This document shows, in pieces, positions 35,987-44,674 of a DNA stretch of 64,000 nt. The notes below the pieces were generated by a model. It was not told the origin of the DNA. It was given only the letters and a program-made list of their open reading frames with translations, and ran no database searches. Positions within the stretch are counted from its first letter, which is position 1, and every line of letters begins with the position of its first letter. This DNA comes from Caryophanales bacterium UBA6449 (GTDB lineage Bacteria; Bacillota_I; Bacilli_A; RFN20; CAG-288), in NCBI GenBank assembly GCA_002437105.1, contig DJOB01000004.1, positions 67,273 to 131,272 of the forward strand, given 5' to 3'. Both the position numbers and the translations under genes were made by a program.

Positions 35987-37606
35987 ATGCGCTCACGTGC
36001 TGGCATTATTGCTCTCTCGCTCCTCGCTATCCTCTCCGGTTGCTCTTCCGTCCCGGCGACCTCTTCCTCTATCTCTTCGGCCGCCTCGACGCCTTCCTCC
36101 TCTGCTTCGTCGGTCGCCAGGAAGGATCTGAGCGAGAATCGTCGAAACTACTATGAGATCTTCGTTGGTTCGTTTGCCGATTCCGATGGCGATGGTATGG
36201 GCGACCTCAATGGTGTGACCCAGAAGCTCGACTATATCCACCAGCTGGGCTTCGATGGAATCTGGCTCATGCCGATCTTCCAATCTCCTTCCTATCACAA
36301 GTACAACACCACCGACTACTACAAGATCGATCCGGACTACGGGACGGCAGCTGATCTCAAACAGCTCGTCAGCCGGGCTCACGAGCTGGGGATCAAGGTG
36401 ATCATCGATCTCGCGCTCAACCACTCTGCTACCGACAATATCAACTTCCTGAAGGCCTGCGCCGCTGAGGCGCAGCAGCGGGGTGAGCTGAAGGATTCGG
36501 AGAAGCAGTATCTCGAGGGATTGAGCACCGATCAGATCTCGGCGCTCGCCCAGATGTACTCCTTCGCGGACACGAGCCGCAACGGCTACACTCAGGTCCC
36601 TGGCCACAGCTTCTTCTACGAGTCCAACTTCTCCTCCACGATGCCGGAGTTCAACTTCGATTCCCCTCTGGCCCAGGATCTGTTCCGCTCGGTGATCCAC
36701 TACTGGATGGACGAGGCGAATGCGGGGGTGGACGGGTATCGGCTCGATGCGGTCTCCTACTACTATATGAACAATACGTCGGCTAATACCGCGGCGCTGA
36801 ACCGGATTCAGAGCTACGGCCAGGAGGTCGATCCCGACTGCTACTTCGTAGGTGAGTGCTGGCAGAACAGCCCCATCATCACGCAGTACTATTCCGATTC
36901 GACCCTGAACTCCTACTTCTGGTTCCCCGCGCAGGGCGCAAACGGCTTCGTGAGCGAAGGCATGTACGATAAAGGGAAATACCTCCGCGGTGAGAAGGCG
37001 ATGCTCGAAGCGGCGGGCAGCGATATCGCTGCTCCCTTCCTGGATAACCACGATACGGCGCGGATGACCTTCTCGGCGCTCGACATGGCTAAGTTCCAAT
37101 ACGGTCTGTTAGCTACCCTGAGCGGCAACGTCTTCACCTATTATGGCGATGAGTGCGGCATCGGTCAGGGGCAGTCGAACAACGATGAATCCAAGCGGAC
37201 TCATATGCCCTGGGGCGATGGTCAGGAGTGCCAGGATCCTGCCAATGCGGCCGAATCCTACTATCCTCACGGCGATGTGAAGACTCAGCTGGCCGATCCG
37301 AACAGTCTGGTCAACTTCGTGGCCGCAGCGAATAGGCTGCGGAATGCGTATCCCGCCCTCGGCTGGGGACAGATCGATGGCAATGAGTTCGAGGAGGACG
37401 ATGAGACTTCGCTGTTGGCTATCGACAAGAGTCTGGACGGCGAGAAGGTGCGGGTGGTCTACAATTTTAGCCGGGTTGAGGCTGCTGATTATCAGGCGGC
37501 TGCCGGTGAGAAGTTGGTCGGGCAGCTCTGCTCTAAAGGTGCGGTGCAGGAGACTGATGGAAAGTATTCGATACCAGCGTACTCGATAGCGCTGTTTCAG
37601 AAGTGA
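35987..37606 (+). CDS. Surface alpha-amylase lipoprotein (GH13)
   Basis: 539 residues. A lipoprotein signal (LAILSGC) is followed by a Ser-rich linker and a GH13 catalytic barrel. The family's catalytic triad is in place: nucleophile D254 in GYRLDAVS, acid/base E290 in FVGECW, and D356 in FLDNHDTAR. The short motif DGMGDLNG matches oligo-1,6-glucosidase and neopullulanase-like GH13 enzymes as well as amylases, so substrate specificity is not certain. It likely cuts starch or long maltodextrins at the cell surface to feed MalE. Three bases separate it from malG. Confidence 0.92.
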   Translation: MRSRAGIIALSLLAILSGCSSVPATSSSISSAASTPSSSASSVARKDLSENRRNYYEIFVGSFADSDGDGMGDLNGVTQKLDYIHQLGFDGIWLMPIFQSPSYHKYNTTDYYKIDPDYGTAADLKQLVSRAHELGIKVIIDLALNHSATDNINFLKACAAEAQQRGELKDSEKQYLEGLSTDQISALAQMYSFADTSRNGYTQVPGHSFFYESNFSSTMPEFNFDSPLAQDLFRSVIHYWMDEANAGVDGYRLDAVSYYYMNNTSANTAALNRIQSYGQEVDPDCYFVGECWQNSPIITQYYSDSTLNSYFWFPAQGANGFVSEGMYDKGKYLRGEKAMLEAAGSDIAAPFLDNHDTARMTFSALDMAKFQYGLLATLSGNVFTYYGDECGIGQGQSNNDESKRTHMPWGDGQECQDPANAAESYYPHGDVKTQLADPNSLVNFVAAANRLRNAYPALGWGQIDGNEFEEDDETSLLAIDKSLDGEKVRVVYNFSRVEAADYQAAAGEKLVGQLCSKGAVQETDGKYSIPAYSIALFQK

Positions 37607-37629
37607 GATATAGGGAGGAATCAAAATCA

Positions 37630-40275
37630 ATGGCTAGTGTAAAACTGGAACACATCTACAAGGTCTACACCGGCGGCGTCAAGGCTGTCAGCGATCTGAC
37701 CATGGAGATGAAGGATGGCGAGTTCATCGTTCTCGTCGGCCCCTCGGGCTGTGGTAAGTCCACTACTCTGAGGATGATCGCTGGACTGGAGGAGATCACC
37801 GCTGGTGAGCTCTATATCGGCGATCAGATCGTCAACGATATGGAACCTAAGGATAGAGATATCGCGATGGTCTTCCAGAACTACGCGCTCTATCCTCAGA
37901 TGACCGTCTACGAGAATATGGCCTTCGGACTCAAGCTCCGCCACGTCCCTAACGATGTGATCCAGAGCAAGGTCATGTGGGCCGCTAATATCCTCGGTCT
38001 GACCGAGCTCCTCGACCGTAAGCCCAAGGCGATGTCCGGTGGACAGCGTCAGCGTGTGGCGCTCGGCCGCGCTATTCTCCGCGACCCCAAGGTCATGCTG
38101 CTGGATGAGCCGCTCTCCAACCTCGATGCGAAGCTGCGCGCTTCGATGAGGACGGAGATCGCCAAGCTTCACCAGAAGCTGAAGACCACTTTTGTCTACG
38201 TCACCCACGACCAGACCGAGGCGATGACTCTGGGCGACCGGGTTCTCGTCATCAAGGGTGGTAGGATGCAGCAGTTCGATACCCCGAAGAACCTCTACAA
38301 CTATCCCGAGAACAAGTTCGTCGCGGGCTTCATCGGCACTCCTCAGATGAATTTCTTCGATGGATATCTCACCAAGGAAGGCGATGCCGTCAAGATCTCT
38401 TTCGATAAGGCGCCCGAGATCATCTCCGTTCCCTTCAAGAACCTGATCAAGGTCAATCCCGCCTATCTGGATGGCAAGCACCACGTGACTGTCGGTGTGC
38501 GCTGCGAGCATGTCCACCTCGTTCCGCGCGGCACTCCCAATTCCCTGCAGATCTGCGTCAACCACTTCGAGGAACTGGGTGCTGAGACGCTGATCTACGG
38601 CAGCATCGGCGCTAAGGAGGAGGAGAGCGTCACCGATTCTTCCGTCGGTATCATCATCCGGATGAACGCCAAGCCCGAGAATCTCAAGGCGGGCGATCTG
38701 GCCAGCGTCGTCTTCGATGTTGACCACACCTACTTCTTCGATGCGAAGACCGAGGAGAGCATCGTTCCGCGCATCCCCAAGAGCAACGCTTTCACGGGTA
38801 CTCTGACCTCCACTTCGGTGAGATTCCTCGATACGGATCTAGCTCTGCCCGCTCAGCTGGTGGCGGACATCTCGAAGAAGCTGCCTCAGGGTGGCTCGAT
38901 CGGGGCTACGATCCTCGTTCCCAACGATGCCTTCCTGCTCTCTGATCACGGGCAGATCCAGGCTACGGTAGTGAAGACCGAGATGGTCAATACCACGCCG
39001 CTGCTTCATCTGTCGGTGGGCGATCGCACCTTCTTCGTGCTCGCCGGTCAGGTTCTGGAAGCGGGATCTCATATCGGTCTGGATATCGACTGGTCGCGAG
39101 TCTCCATCGTGGCTGACGATGGTACCCACCTCGTCGATCCCGTCCAGAGCTTCGATCAGTATCACGCGGCCTTCTTCAACTATAAGACCATTCAGGGTTC
39201 CGACAAGAATCCGAAGTATCCTCAGTTCGTCAAGATCCGTCAGGATCGTATCGACGAGGTCAAGAGGCTCTGGGGTGCGAAGATCGCCCAGTCCGAGAGC
39301 GATTTTGCGCGCACTCTAGATTCCGTCACCCCGGCCGAGTTCAAGAAGCTCCTCGCTGATGGAAAGGATGCGAAGAGCCCCGAGTGGAAGGCGCTGGTTC
39401 GCGAGCGCCGGGCGGAGGCGGAGGAGAAGGACCGGGTCGAGATCTCGGGAGTCAAGGAACAGATGTCGGCTCTCAAGACTCAGTGCAGCACCGAGATCGC
39501 TTCTCTCAAGGCCGCTCACAAGGCTAAGAATGCGGAGATCAAAGCTAGCAATCGTGATACCTTCGCCCACATCAAGGCTCAGGAAGTCGCCGACTATCGC
39601 CACTTCCTCGAGACCAACAAGGATCGCGACACTATCCGGAGACGCAAGGCGGAGTACCACATCTTCCGCGATACCTTCGCCGATCAGAAGAACAACGCGC
39701 TCGAGCAGGCTCTGCGTGGTGAGCAGATGGTGTTTGATAACTCCGCCAGCAAGATCAAGGCCGAGACCAAGCGTCAGCTGAAGACCCTCAGCAAGAAGAT
39801 CCTCGATATTAAGGAGGAGACCAAGAGGGCGGTCGATCCTGCCACCTATCTGACTGATAAGCACAGGCAGGAGCTCAAGGAACTCAGCAAGCAGGCTAAC
39901 GCCGCGGTTGCGCAGGCCGGCCTGATCTTCTTCTTCGGTATCGGTGACTATCACTTCCCCTCCACTCCAGTCATCTCCGGTAAGCTCATCCAGGGTCTGG
40001 GAACCCGCGTCTTCACCAAGAACTACCTCCTCGAGGTTCCGCACGATGCCTACAAGCTCTCGCAGACGGATGGAATTCAGGCTATCGTGCACGGCTATGC
40101 CGATTACGGGGTGAAGAAGTTCACCGTGGTTGGCTACTTCGATGCTGATGGCCAGGAGAGAGTCGCCTATCTGCTGCTGGATCAGCCCCTCGAGGTCGGC
40201 GCCCACGTGCTGCTCGACATCGATATCACCAAGACCCGTATCACCGAGACCGGTATGGGTATCAGGCTCTATTAG
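37630..40275 (+). CDS. MsmX/UgpC-type sugar ABC transporter ATPase with large C-terminal extension
   Basis: 881 residues, against about 370 for normal MsmX. The ATPase has Walker A GPSGCGKST (37-45), signature MSGGQ (135-139) and Walker B LLDEP (D159, E160), followed by the usual TOBE/OB regulatory barrel to about 378. Then come a second barrel-like unit (about 385-490), a highly charged coiled-coil stretch (about 540-760), and a third unit (about 775-881). The second and third share LEAGSHIGLDID and LEVGAHVLLDID. GGAGG lies upstream of the ATG at 37630. It energises MalFG. Mycoplasma UgpC proteins also carry insertions, but shorter; the role of the extension is unknown. Confidence 0.9.
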   Translation: MASVKLEHIYKVYTGGVKAVSDLTMEMKDGEFIVLVGPSGCGKSTTLRMIAGLEEITAGELYIGDQIVNDMEPKDRDIAMVFQNYALYPQMTVYENMAFGLKLRHVPNDVIQSKVMWAANILGLTELLDRKPKAMSGGQRQRVALGRAILRDPKVMLLDEPLSNLDAKLRASMRTEIAKLHQKLKTTFVYVTHDQTEAMTLGDRVLVIKGGRMQQFDTPKNLYNYPENKFVAGFIGTPQMNFFDGYLTKEGDAVKISFDKAPEIISVPFKNLIKVNPAYLDGKHHVTVGVRCEHVHLVPRGTPNSLQICVNHFEELGAETLIYGSIGAKEEESVTDSSVGIIIRMNAKPENLKAGDLASVVFDVDHTYFFDAKTEESIVPRIPKSNAFTGTLTSTSVRFLDTDLALPAQLVADISKKLPQGGSIGATILVPNDAFLLSDHGQIQATVVKTEMVNTTPLLHLSVGDRTFFVLAGQVLEAGSHIGLDIDWSRVSIVADDGTHLVDPVQSFDQYHAAFFNYKTIQGSDKNPKYPQFVKIRQDRIDEVKRLWGAKIAQSESDFARTLDSVTPAEFKKLLADGKDAKSPEWKALVRERRAEAEEKDRVEISGVKEQMSALKTQCSTEIASLKAAHKAKNAEIKASNRDTFAHIKAQEVADYRHFLETNKDRDTIRRRKAEYHIFRDTFADQKNNALEQALRGEQMVFDNSASKIKAETKRQLKTLSKKILDIKEETKRAVDPATYLTDKHRQELKELSKQANAAVAQAGLIFFFGIGDYHFPSTPVISGKLIQGLGTRVFTKNYLLEVPHDAYKLSQTDGIQAIVHGYADYGVKKFTVVGYFDADGQERVAYLLLDQPLEVGAHVLLDIDITKTRITETGMGIRLY

Positions 40276-40292
40276 AGCTAGGGAGGCTACCT

Positions 40293-40994
40293 GTGAGAAA
40301 AAGTTTATTAGTGCTGCCTCTGGTCTGCCTCAGCCTCAGTCTGGGCAGCTGTTCTAGAAGTTCCGACCGTGCGTTCATAGCTGATCTGGCGGATCTATCC
40401 GAGTCGATCCAGAATGACGCGACAGTCACCAGCTATACGTCTACCGTTTATGGAAAGATTAAGGACTTCTGGAATTCCACTGACAATCCTGTCTCGGGAG
40501 AAGGGGATGCCAATCTCCAGTACTTCGAGCAGTATCAGCACGATCATTGGGATTCCAGCAAGGGCGACAATCCTTATTCCGACGAGTACTCCGGCACCTG
40601 GGAGAATGCGATGAGCACCCTCCTCATGTCCCCCGTCGAGATCTCCACCGACAGTGCGGAGATCGCGGCGCTGGAGCTCGGCGATTATTCCTTCTACCAG
40701 ACGCTGGCGGGAAATAACCCTGGGCTCTTGAGGGTGAAGAAGACTGCGGATGGCGGTCTGCACTTCTACGTGCGCGGTTCGCGGTTCATCGCCTGGATCT
40801 ACGCTATCGCCGGCGTCTACGACGGTACGGACTTCGGTGGCCCTTACGATCCTATTAAAGCTTACGGAAACTGGAACATCGACCTCTATTACAGCGCTTC
40901 CGGTCTGCTCCAGAAGGAGGAGCTGAAGATCGCTGGCTACACCTCGGATCCCGAGGGAAACATCCACGTCTGGGCGGAATACCAGTATCAGTGA
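40293..40994 (+). CDS. Lipoprotein of the maltodextrin operon, unknown function
   Basis: 233 residues with a clear lipoprotein signal (SLSLGSC). It starts with GTG, backed by GGGAGG six bases before it. I recognise no domain; the mature part is acidic, rich in aromatic and polar residues, and looks like a secreted beta-rich globular domain. It lies 17 bases after the ATPase gene and just before a second lipoprotein, in the same transcript, so a role in starch or sugar capture is plausible but only inferred. Confidence 0.8.
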   Translation: MRKSLLVLPLVCLSLSLGSCSRSSDRAFIADLADLSESIQNDATVTSYTSTVYGKIKDFWNSTDNPVSGEGDANLQYFEQYQHDHWDSSKGDNPYSDEYSGTWENAMSTLLMSPVEISTDSAEIAALELGDYSFYQTLAGNNPGLLRVKKTADGGLHFYVRGSRFIAWIYAIAGVYDGTDFGGPYDPIKAYGNWNIDLYYSASGLLQKEELKIAGYTSDPEGNIHVWAEYQYQ

Positions 40995-41009
40995 TCGGAG
41001 GTGAGTAGC

Positions 41010-41759
41010 ATGCAGAGAAGGTTCTTCATCCTAGCGCTAACCGCAGTCAGCCTTCTTTCGAGCTGCTCCTCTCCCATTCCTGAACCCCTCAACAGCTTTC
41101 TACTCAGCTTCTCCTCCTCCAAGGTTTCAGGTCGAGTCAAATCGGCCTCCTATACCTATGAGGAGAGGATGTATACCAAGGTCGTGGCTGCGGATGGGAC
41201 GTTCGTCAACGGGGAGCAGGTCGGGGTCTATACCCAGAAGATCTCTCTCGATCTGACGGAGGATCAGTATTCCTATCTCAACGAGCAGACCTGGGAGGGC
41301 GAGACGATTCCGGAGGGGAGCGACCAGATATTCGACAGCCGTACCCTCACGAAGGATAAGGATGGGGATAAGTGGACCGAGGTGACCGTGCGAAAGTACA
41401 CCGATGCGTCTCAGGACACATCGGAGACCAAGGACGGAATCCTCGCTGGCGATGCCCTCTCGGCGACCCAGATATACCTCTTCGGCAATACGCAGACGAA
41501 CCTGGGTGGACTCTACTACGGTGATTTCCTCCGCAGCGTGTCGAAATACGGCTGGTCGTATATGACCATCGGGTCTGACGACCACCTGGTCTACGATCCG
41601 CCCGCCCAAGGCGTTTCGACCGACACCCAGACTTATCTCGATTTGAAGATCGAGGTGAACGACCTCGGTCTGCTGCTCGAGCGGACCATGAGCGGTTACG
41701 ATGCGGAGAAGGATCGGATGGCTGAGAGCCAGGGGCAGGCCACCTATATCTACTTCTAG
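41010..41759 (+). CDS. Lipoprotein of the maltodextrin operon, unknown function
   Basis: 249 residues; lipoprotein signal with SLLSSC. The start at 41010 is preferred because GGAGG ends eight bases before it; the in-frame GTG at 41001 lies on the Shine-Dalgarno itself. The mature sequence repeats charged strand-like segments (for example QIFDSRTLTKDKDGDK) and resembles small surface lipoproteins of Bacilli, with no recognised domain. Last gene of the maltodextrin operon, followed by a strong terminator. Confidence 0.8.
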   Translation: MQRRFFILALTAVSLLSSCSSPIPEPLNSFLLSFSSSKVSGRVKSASYTYEERMYTKVVAADGTFVNGEQVGVYTQKISLDLTEDQYSYLNEQTWEGETIPEGSDQIFDSRTLTKDKDGDKWTEVTVRKYTDASQDTSETKDGILAGDALSATQIYLFGNTQTNLGGLYYGDFLRSVSKYGWSYMTIGSDDHLVYDPPAQGVSTDTQTYLDLKIEVNDLGLLLERTMSGYDAEKDRMAESQGQATYIYF

Positions 41760-41775
41760 TTGTTCTAGGGTTAAT

Positions 41776-41808
41776 AAAAGGATGGAACCATCGATTCCAT
41801 CCTTTTTT
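41776..41808. terminator. Bidirectional terminator between the maltodextrin operon and the ligase operon
   Basis: Perfect 11-bp stem AAAGGATGGAA / TTCCATCCTTT with a 7-base loop; T-rich runs follow on both strands. It ends the maltodextrin operon on the plus strand and the ligase-acyltransferase unit on the minus strand. Confidence 0.93.
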
Positions 41809-41816
41809 GTATGAAT

Positions 41817-43466
41817 CTATCTTTTTCGGCTCTGCTCGGCGCGCTGCGCCAGCACGCGGCGGTCGATCTTCTTCAGCGGGGTTCGGGGCAGAGCTTCCAG
41901 AATCTCTATCCGCTGAGGGATCTCGTATTTGATCAGGTTATCCGCCATCTTTTGCTGGAGTTCTGACTTGACCAGGTTCGGATCGACGCCAGGCTTCAAT
42001 TCCAGGTACAGGTGGATATAGGGATGCCGGTCGTCGGGAACTGGGATTGCGGCAGCAGCTACGACGCGGGAATCCTCCGAGACGAGGTGTTCGATATCGT
42101 CGGGAAAGACGTTGTGACCGGCGATCTTGAACAGGTTTTTCAGGCGGTCTTTGAAGTAGACATAACCGTCCTGGTCGATCCAGCCGAGGTCGCCGGTGCG
42201 GAGCCACTTCCGTCCTTCTTCGTCGATGAAGAGCGCCTCGCGGGTCGTCTTCTCGTCATCTAGGTAGCCGATCATCAGCGCGGGGCTGGAGATCTGGATC
42301 TCGCCCTCGGCTCCGGCGGGGAGCGGGTGACCGGTTCGGTCCACGACGCGGATGTAGGTGCCGGGGAGCGGTTTTCCTACCGATCCGTAACGCTTTTCGG
42401 ATTTTCGGTTGACGCAGATGACATTTACCGTCTCCGTCAGACCGTAGCCCTCCAGCAGGGCGCAGTCCGATCCGTACTCCCTCATGCGTGTCTCCCACTC
42501 CTGGAAGAGGGGGAGCGGGGGTTTGTCGGCACCGATGAAAGCGTGGCTCAAACATCTTAGGGCGCGTCCTTTGAAGCCGCGATAGCTGAGGAGTTTTCTA
42601 GCGGCGTAGGGAATCACCAGCAGGTAGTGGAGACGATCTCTCCGGGCTAAGCGGCAGATCCGCTTGATATCGTAGGAGATCATCAGGGCGGAGGTGGCGT
42701 TCCAGACCAGCGGGGCATTTACACCCATGCTCAGACCATATCCGTGGAACATCGGGAGAGCTCCCAGCATCGCGTGTCCAGCCACGCCTCCCGGGGCTAC
42801 TTCGAGGATGTAGCGCGCGTAGATGGCGGGATAGCCGGCGGCTGAATCGTTGATGACGACGATCTTGCTTCGACCGGTCGTGCCTCCCGATTCCAGATAG
42901 ATGGAGGGCTTGAAGGCGTCGCGATTCACCTCTTCCAGCTCTTTTCGCTCGAGGCGGGTGACCCTCAGCTCGGGGCTCGTACCTCGGAGCTGGCGGCGAT
43001 AGATCAGATCGTAGAAGGGGGTGACGATCCGGGGGAAGTCATCCGCGGCCGATATCGTTCGGATAGGGCAGCATTTTACGTGGTCGCGATAGAAATTGTA
43101 CCGTTGATCTATCACGATCAGCAGTTTCGCCTTCGCGCGTCTTAGATCCTCGTCGAGCGTGTGCGGAGGGAAGAGCGGATGGACGATGAAGCAGATCGCT
43201 CCGATCATGTTTAGGGCGTAGAGCGCATAGATGGCCTGAGGGATATTCGGCGAACAGAGGCAGACCACATCCCCGCTTTTGATCCCGTATCCGTGCAGCC
43301 GCTCCGCCATCTCCACAATCTTCCGCTTCAGCTTGGGGTAGCTGATCGAGAGGGGGCCGAAAGTGAGGGCGGTTCCCCGGTAGCCGGCGCTCGCTTGAAA
43401 GACCTTGTCCCAGAGGGTGAGGTCGAGCCGGCTGACGATCTTCTTCTCGCGTTCGTTCTCGGTCAT
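41817..43466 (-). CDS. Acyl-adenylate-forming ligase (AMP-binding, fatty acyl-CoA synthetase-like)
   Basis: 549 residues of the ANL superfamily. The ATP-binding loop is ESGGTTGRSK, the A5 motif is GYGLTETV, the A7 motif TGDLGWIDQDG, and the A10 lysine lies in TPLKKIDRR. It activates a carboxylic acid as an acyl-AMP and probably transfers it to CoA. The substrate is not readable; medium or long acyl chains are the default guess. It is 9 bases downstream of a membrane acyltransferase gene, which suggests it supplies the acyl donor for that enzyme. This functional link is inference. Confidence 0.88.
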   Translation of the reverse strand: MTENEREKKIVSRLDLTLWDKVFQASAGYRGTALTFGPLSISYPKLKRKIVEMAERLHGYGIKSGDVVCLCSPNIPQAIYALYALNMIGAICFIVHPLFPPHTLDEDLRRAKAKLLIVIDQRYNFYRDHVKCCPIRTISAADDFPRIVTPFYDLIYRRQLRGTSPELRVTRLERKELEEVNRDAFKPSIYLESGGTTGRSKIVVINDSAAGYPAIYARYILEVAPGGVAGHAMLGALPMFHGYGLSMGVNAPLVWNATSALMISYDIKRICRLARRDRLHYLLVIPYAARKLLSYRGFKGRALRCLSHAFIGADKPPLPLFQEWETRMREYGSDCALLEGYGLTETVNVICVNRKSEKRYGSVGKPLPGTYIRVVDRTGHPLPAGAEGEIQISSPALMIGYLDDEKTTREALFIDEEGRKWLRTGDLGWIDQDGYVYFKDRLKNLFKIAGHNVFPDDIEHLVSEDSRVVAAAAIPVPDDRHPYIHLYLELKPGVDPNLVKSELQQKMADNLIKYEIPQRIEILEALPRTPLKKIDRRVLAQRAEQSRKR

Positions 43467-43475
43467 CGGTCGCTC

Positions 43476-44375
43476 CTAGAATCCCAGCGTGTATCCCAGA
43501 GGGATCATGACGAGGACGATCACCACCCAGGCGACCGCCTGCTCGCCCAGATAGAGGATCAGCGAGTGGCGGCCGATGAACTTGAGCGGGGCAAACCACC
43601 AGCCGTCCAACTTGGGGAAGAGGGAGACCTTTCCGCGCCTCTCTCCGTAGCACAGCTTGCCCAGGCCGATACCGACCAGGACCTTTCCCGCGTTGGGAAA
43701 CAGCGGGAAGCTGTCTCCGTAGGAGCACTTGGTACCGACGACGATCGCCAGGATGTTCTTCGGATCGATATCGGCGAAGGAGACGAGATTGCCTGCGGAG
43801 GCGCTCTCCGCCTTCAGACCGTAGATGAAGTAGTATCCGACTAGCCAGACCAGGATTCCCAGCGCGATGTAGAGCCAGGCTGGCGTCCTGAAGCTGAGCT
43901 CTCGCTCGAGCCGCTGGTAGAGTCCGAACAGGGCGATGGTGAAGCCGATGCAGTGGAGGATGCCGAAGACGATCAGCTCTTCGGTCTGTCCTACCAGGCA
44001 GATGATCACCGTGATGACCGTCAGCAGTTCCCCCCAGGAGAGGATCTTGAGACCGCGGAGCAGATTGTCCTTGGAGAGCGAGCAGCAGATGCCGGTCAGC
44101 AGGAGGAATCCGCCCGAGAAGATGCGGACCAGCCAGGTCATCGAGGGAAGGTAGAGGATGTGTCCGATCTCGGATACGAATCTCCGCAGGCTGGGTGAGG
44201 CTTGGAAGTAGAAGTTCGAGAAGACGGATGGCAGCATAGCTATGTCCCATCCTAGATGAAAGAGAAAGACGCCGAGAAAGAAGAGACCGCGCAGGAGATC
44301 GATCTCCCAGATGCGTCCTGGCGCCTTTTTGGGGATATAGAGGCTCTTCGAGAGCTGAGCTTCGCTGTTTTTCAT
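43476..44375 (-). CDS. HGSNAT/DUF1624-like membrane acyltransferase
   Basis: 299 residues, about eight predicted membrane helices. It begins with RIWEIDLLRGLFFLGVFLFH and a following aspartate, the opening pattern of the heparan-alpha-glucosaminide N-acetyltransferase catalytic family. It ends with GRHSLILYLGEQ, also typical. In bacteria these proteins are thought to move acyl groups across the membrane onto sugars. A TATAAT-like sequence on the minus strand (44384-44389) lies only about ten bases before the ATG, hinting at a very short leader. Paired with the acyl-adenylate ligase. Confidence 0.78.
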   Translation of the reverse strand: MKNSEAQLSKSLYIPKKAPGRIWEIDLLRGLFFLGVFLFHLGWDIAMLPSVFSNFYFQASPSLRRFVSEIGHILYLPSMTWLVRIFSGGFLLLTGICCSLSKDNLLRGLKILSWGELLTVITVIICLVGQTEELIVFGILHCIGFTIALFGLYQRLERELSFRTPAWLYIALGILVWLVGYYFIYGLKAESASAGNLVSFADIDPKNILAIVVGTKCSYGDSFPLFPNAGKVLVGIGLGKLCYGERRGKVSLFPKLDGWWFAPLKFIGRHSLILYLGEQAVAWVVIVLVMIPLGYTLGF

Positions 44376-44560
44376 ACGCGATGATTATAGATTATCGAAT
44401 AATCATTTAGCGGCATTTGTTTCGCTGCTGAACGATAGTGAATTAAAAGTTAACCATTTATCAAATTTTATTTATTTAAGTATTTTTTACATTTTGACAT
44501 CGACGGTTTTAGGCTCGTCTCGCTCGGCTGAATCTCATGTGAAAAAATATCTTATTATCG
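44376..44560. other. AT-rich divergent spacer before jetA
   Basis: Gene-free region separating the minus-strand acyltransferase from the jet operon. It contains the inverted repeat ATGATTAT (44381-44388) / ATAATCAT (44399-44406) over the presumed minus-strand promoter, and an isolated TTGACA (44494-44499) with no matching -10. Confidence 0.45.
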
Positions 44561-44589
44561 TTGTCGAAGCCAACCCGAAAAACTATAAT
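44561..44589 (+). promoter_or_regulatory. Promoter of the jetABC operon
   Basis: -35 TTGTCG (44561-44566), 17-base spacer, -10 consensus TATAAT (44584-44589). Transcription would begin near 44596, about 80 bases before jetA. Confidence 0.75.
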
Positions 44590-44674
44590 CTCAAGTGCCT
44601 AGATGAGACGCAGAGAAACCTGAAACCGCGAGATCAGCATGGTCGATCCCCTGTTTTTTGCTATGGAGGTACGA

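Noticed and set aside
35993..37099. A 368-codon minus-strand frame opposite the amylase gene
   Set aside because: Antisense shadow of a gene with an intact catalytic triad; no ribosome-binding site or domain.
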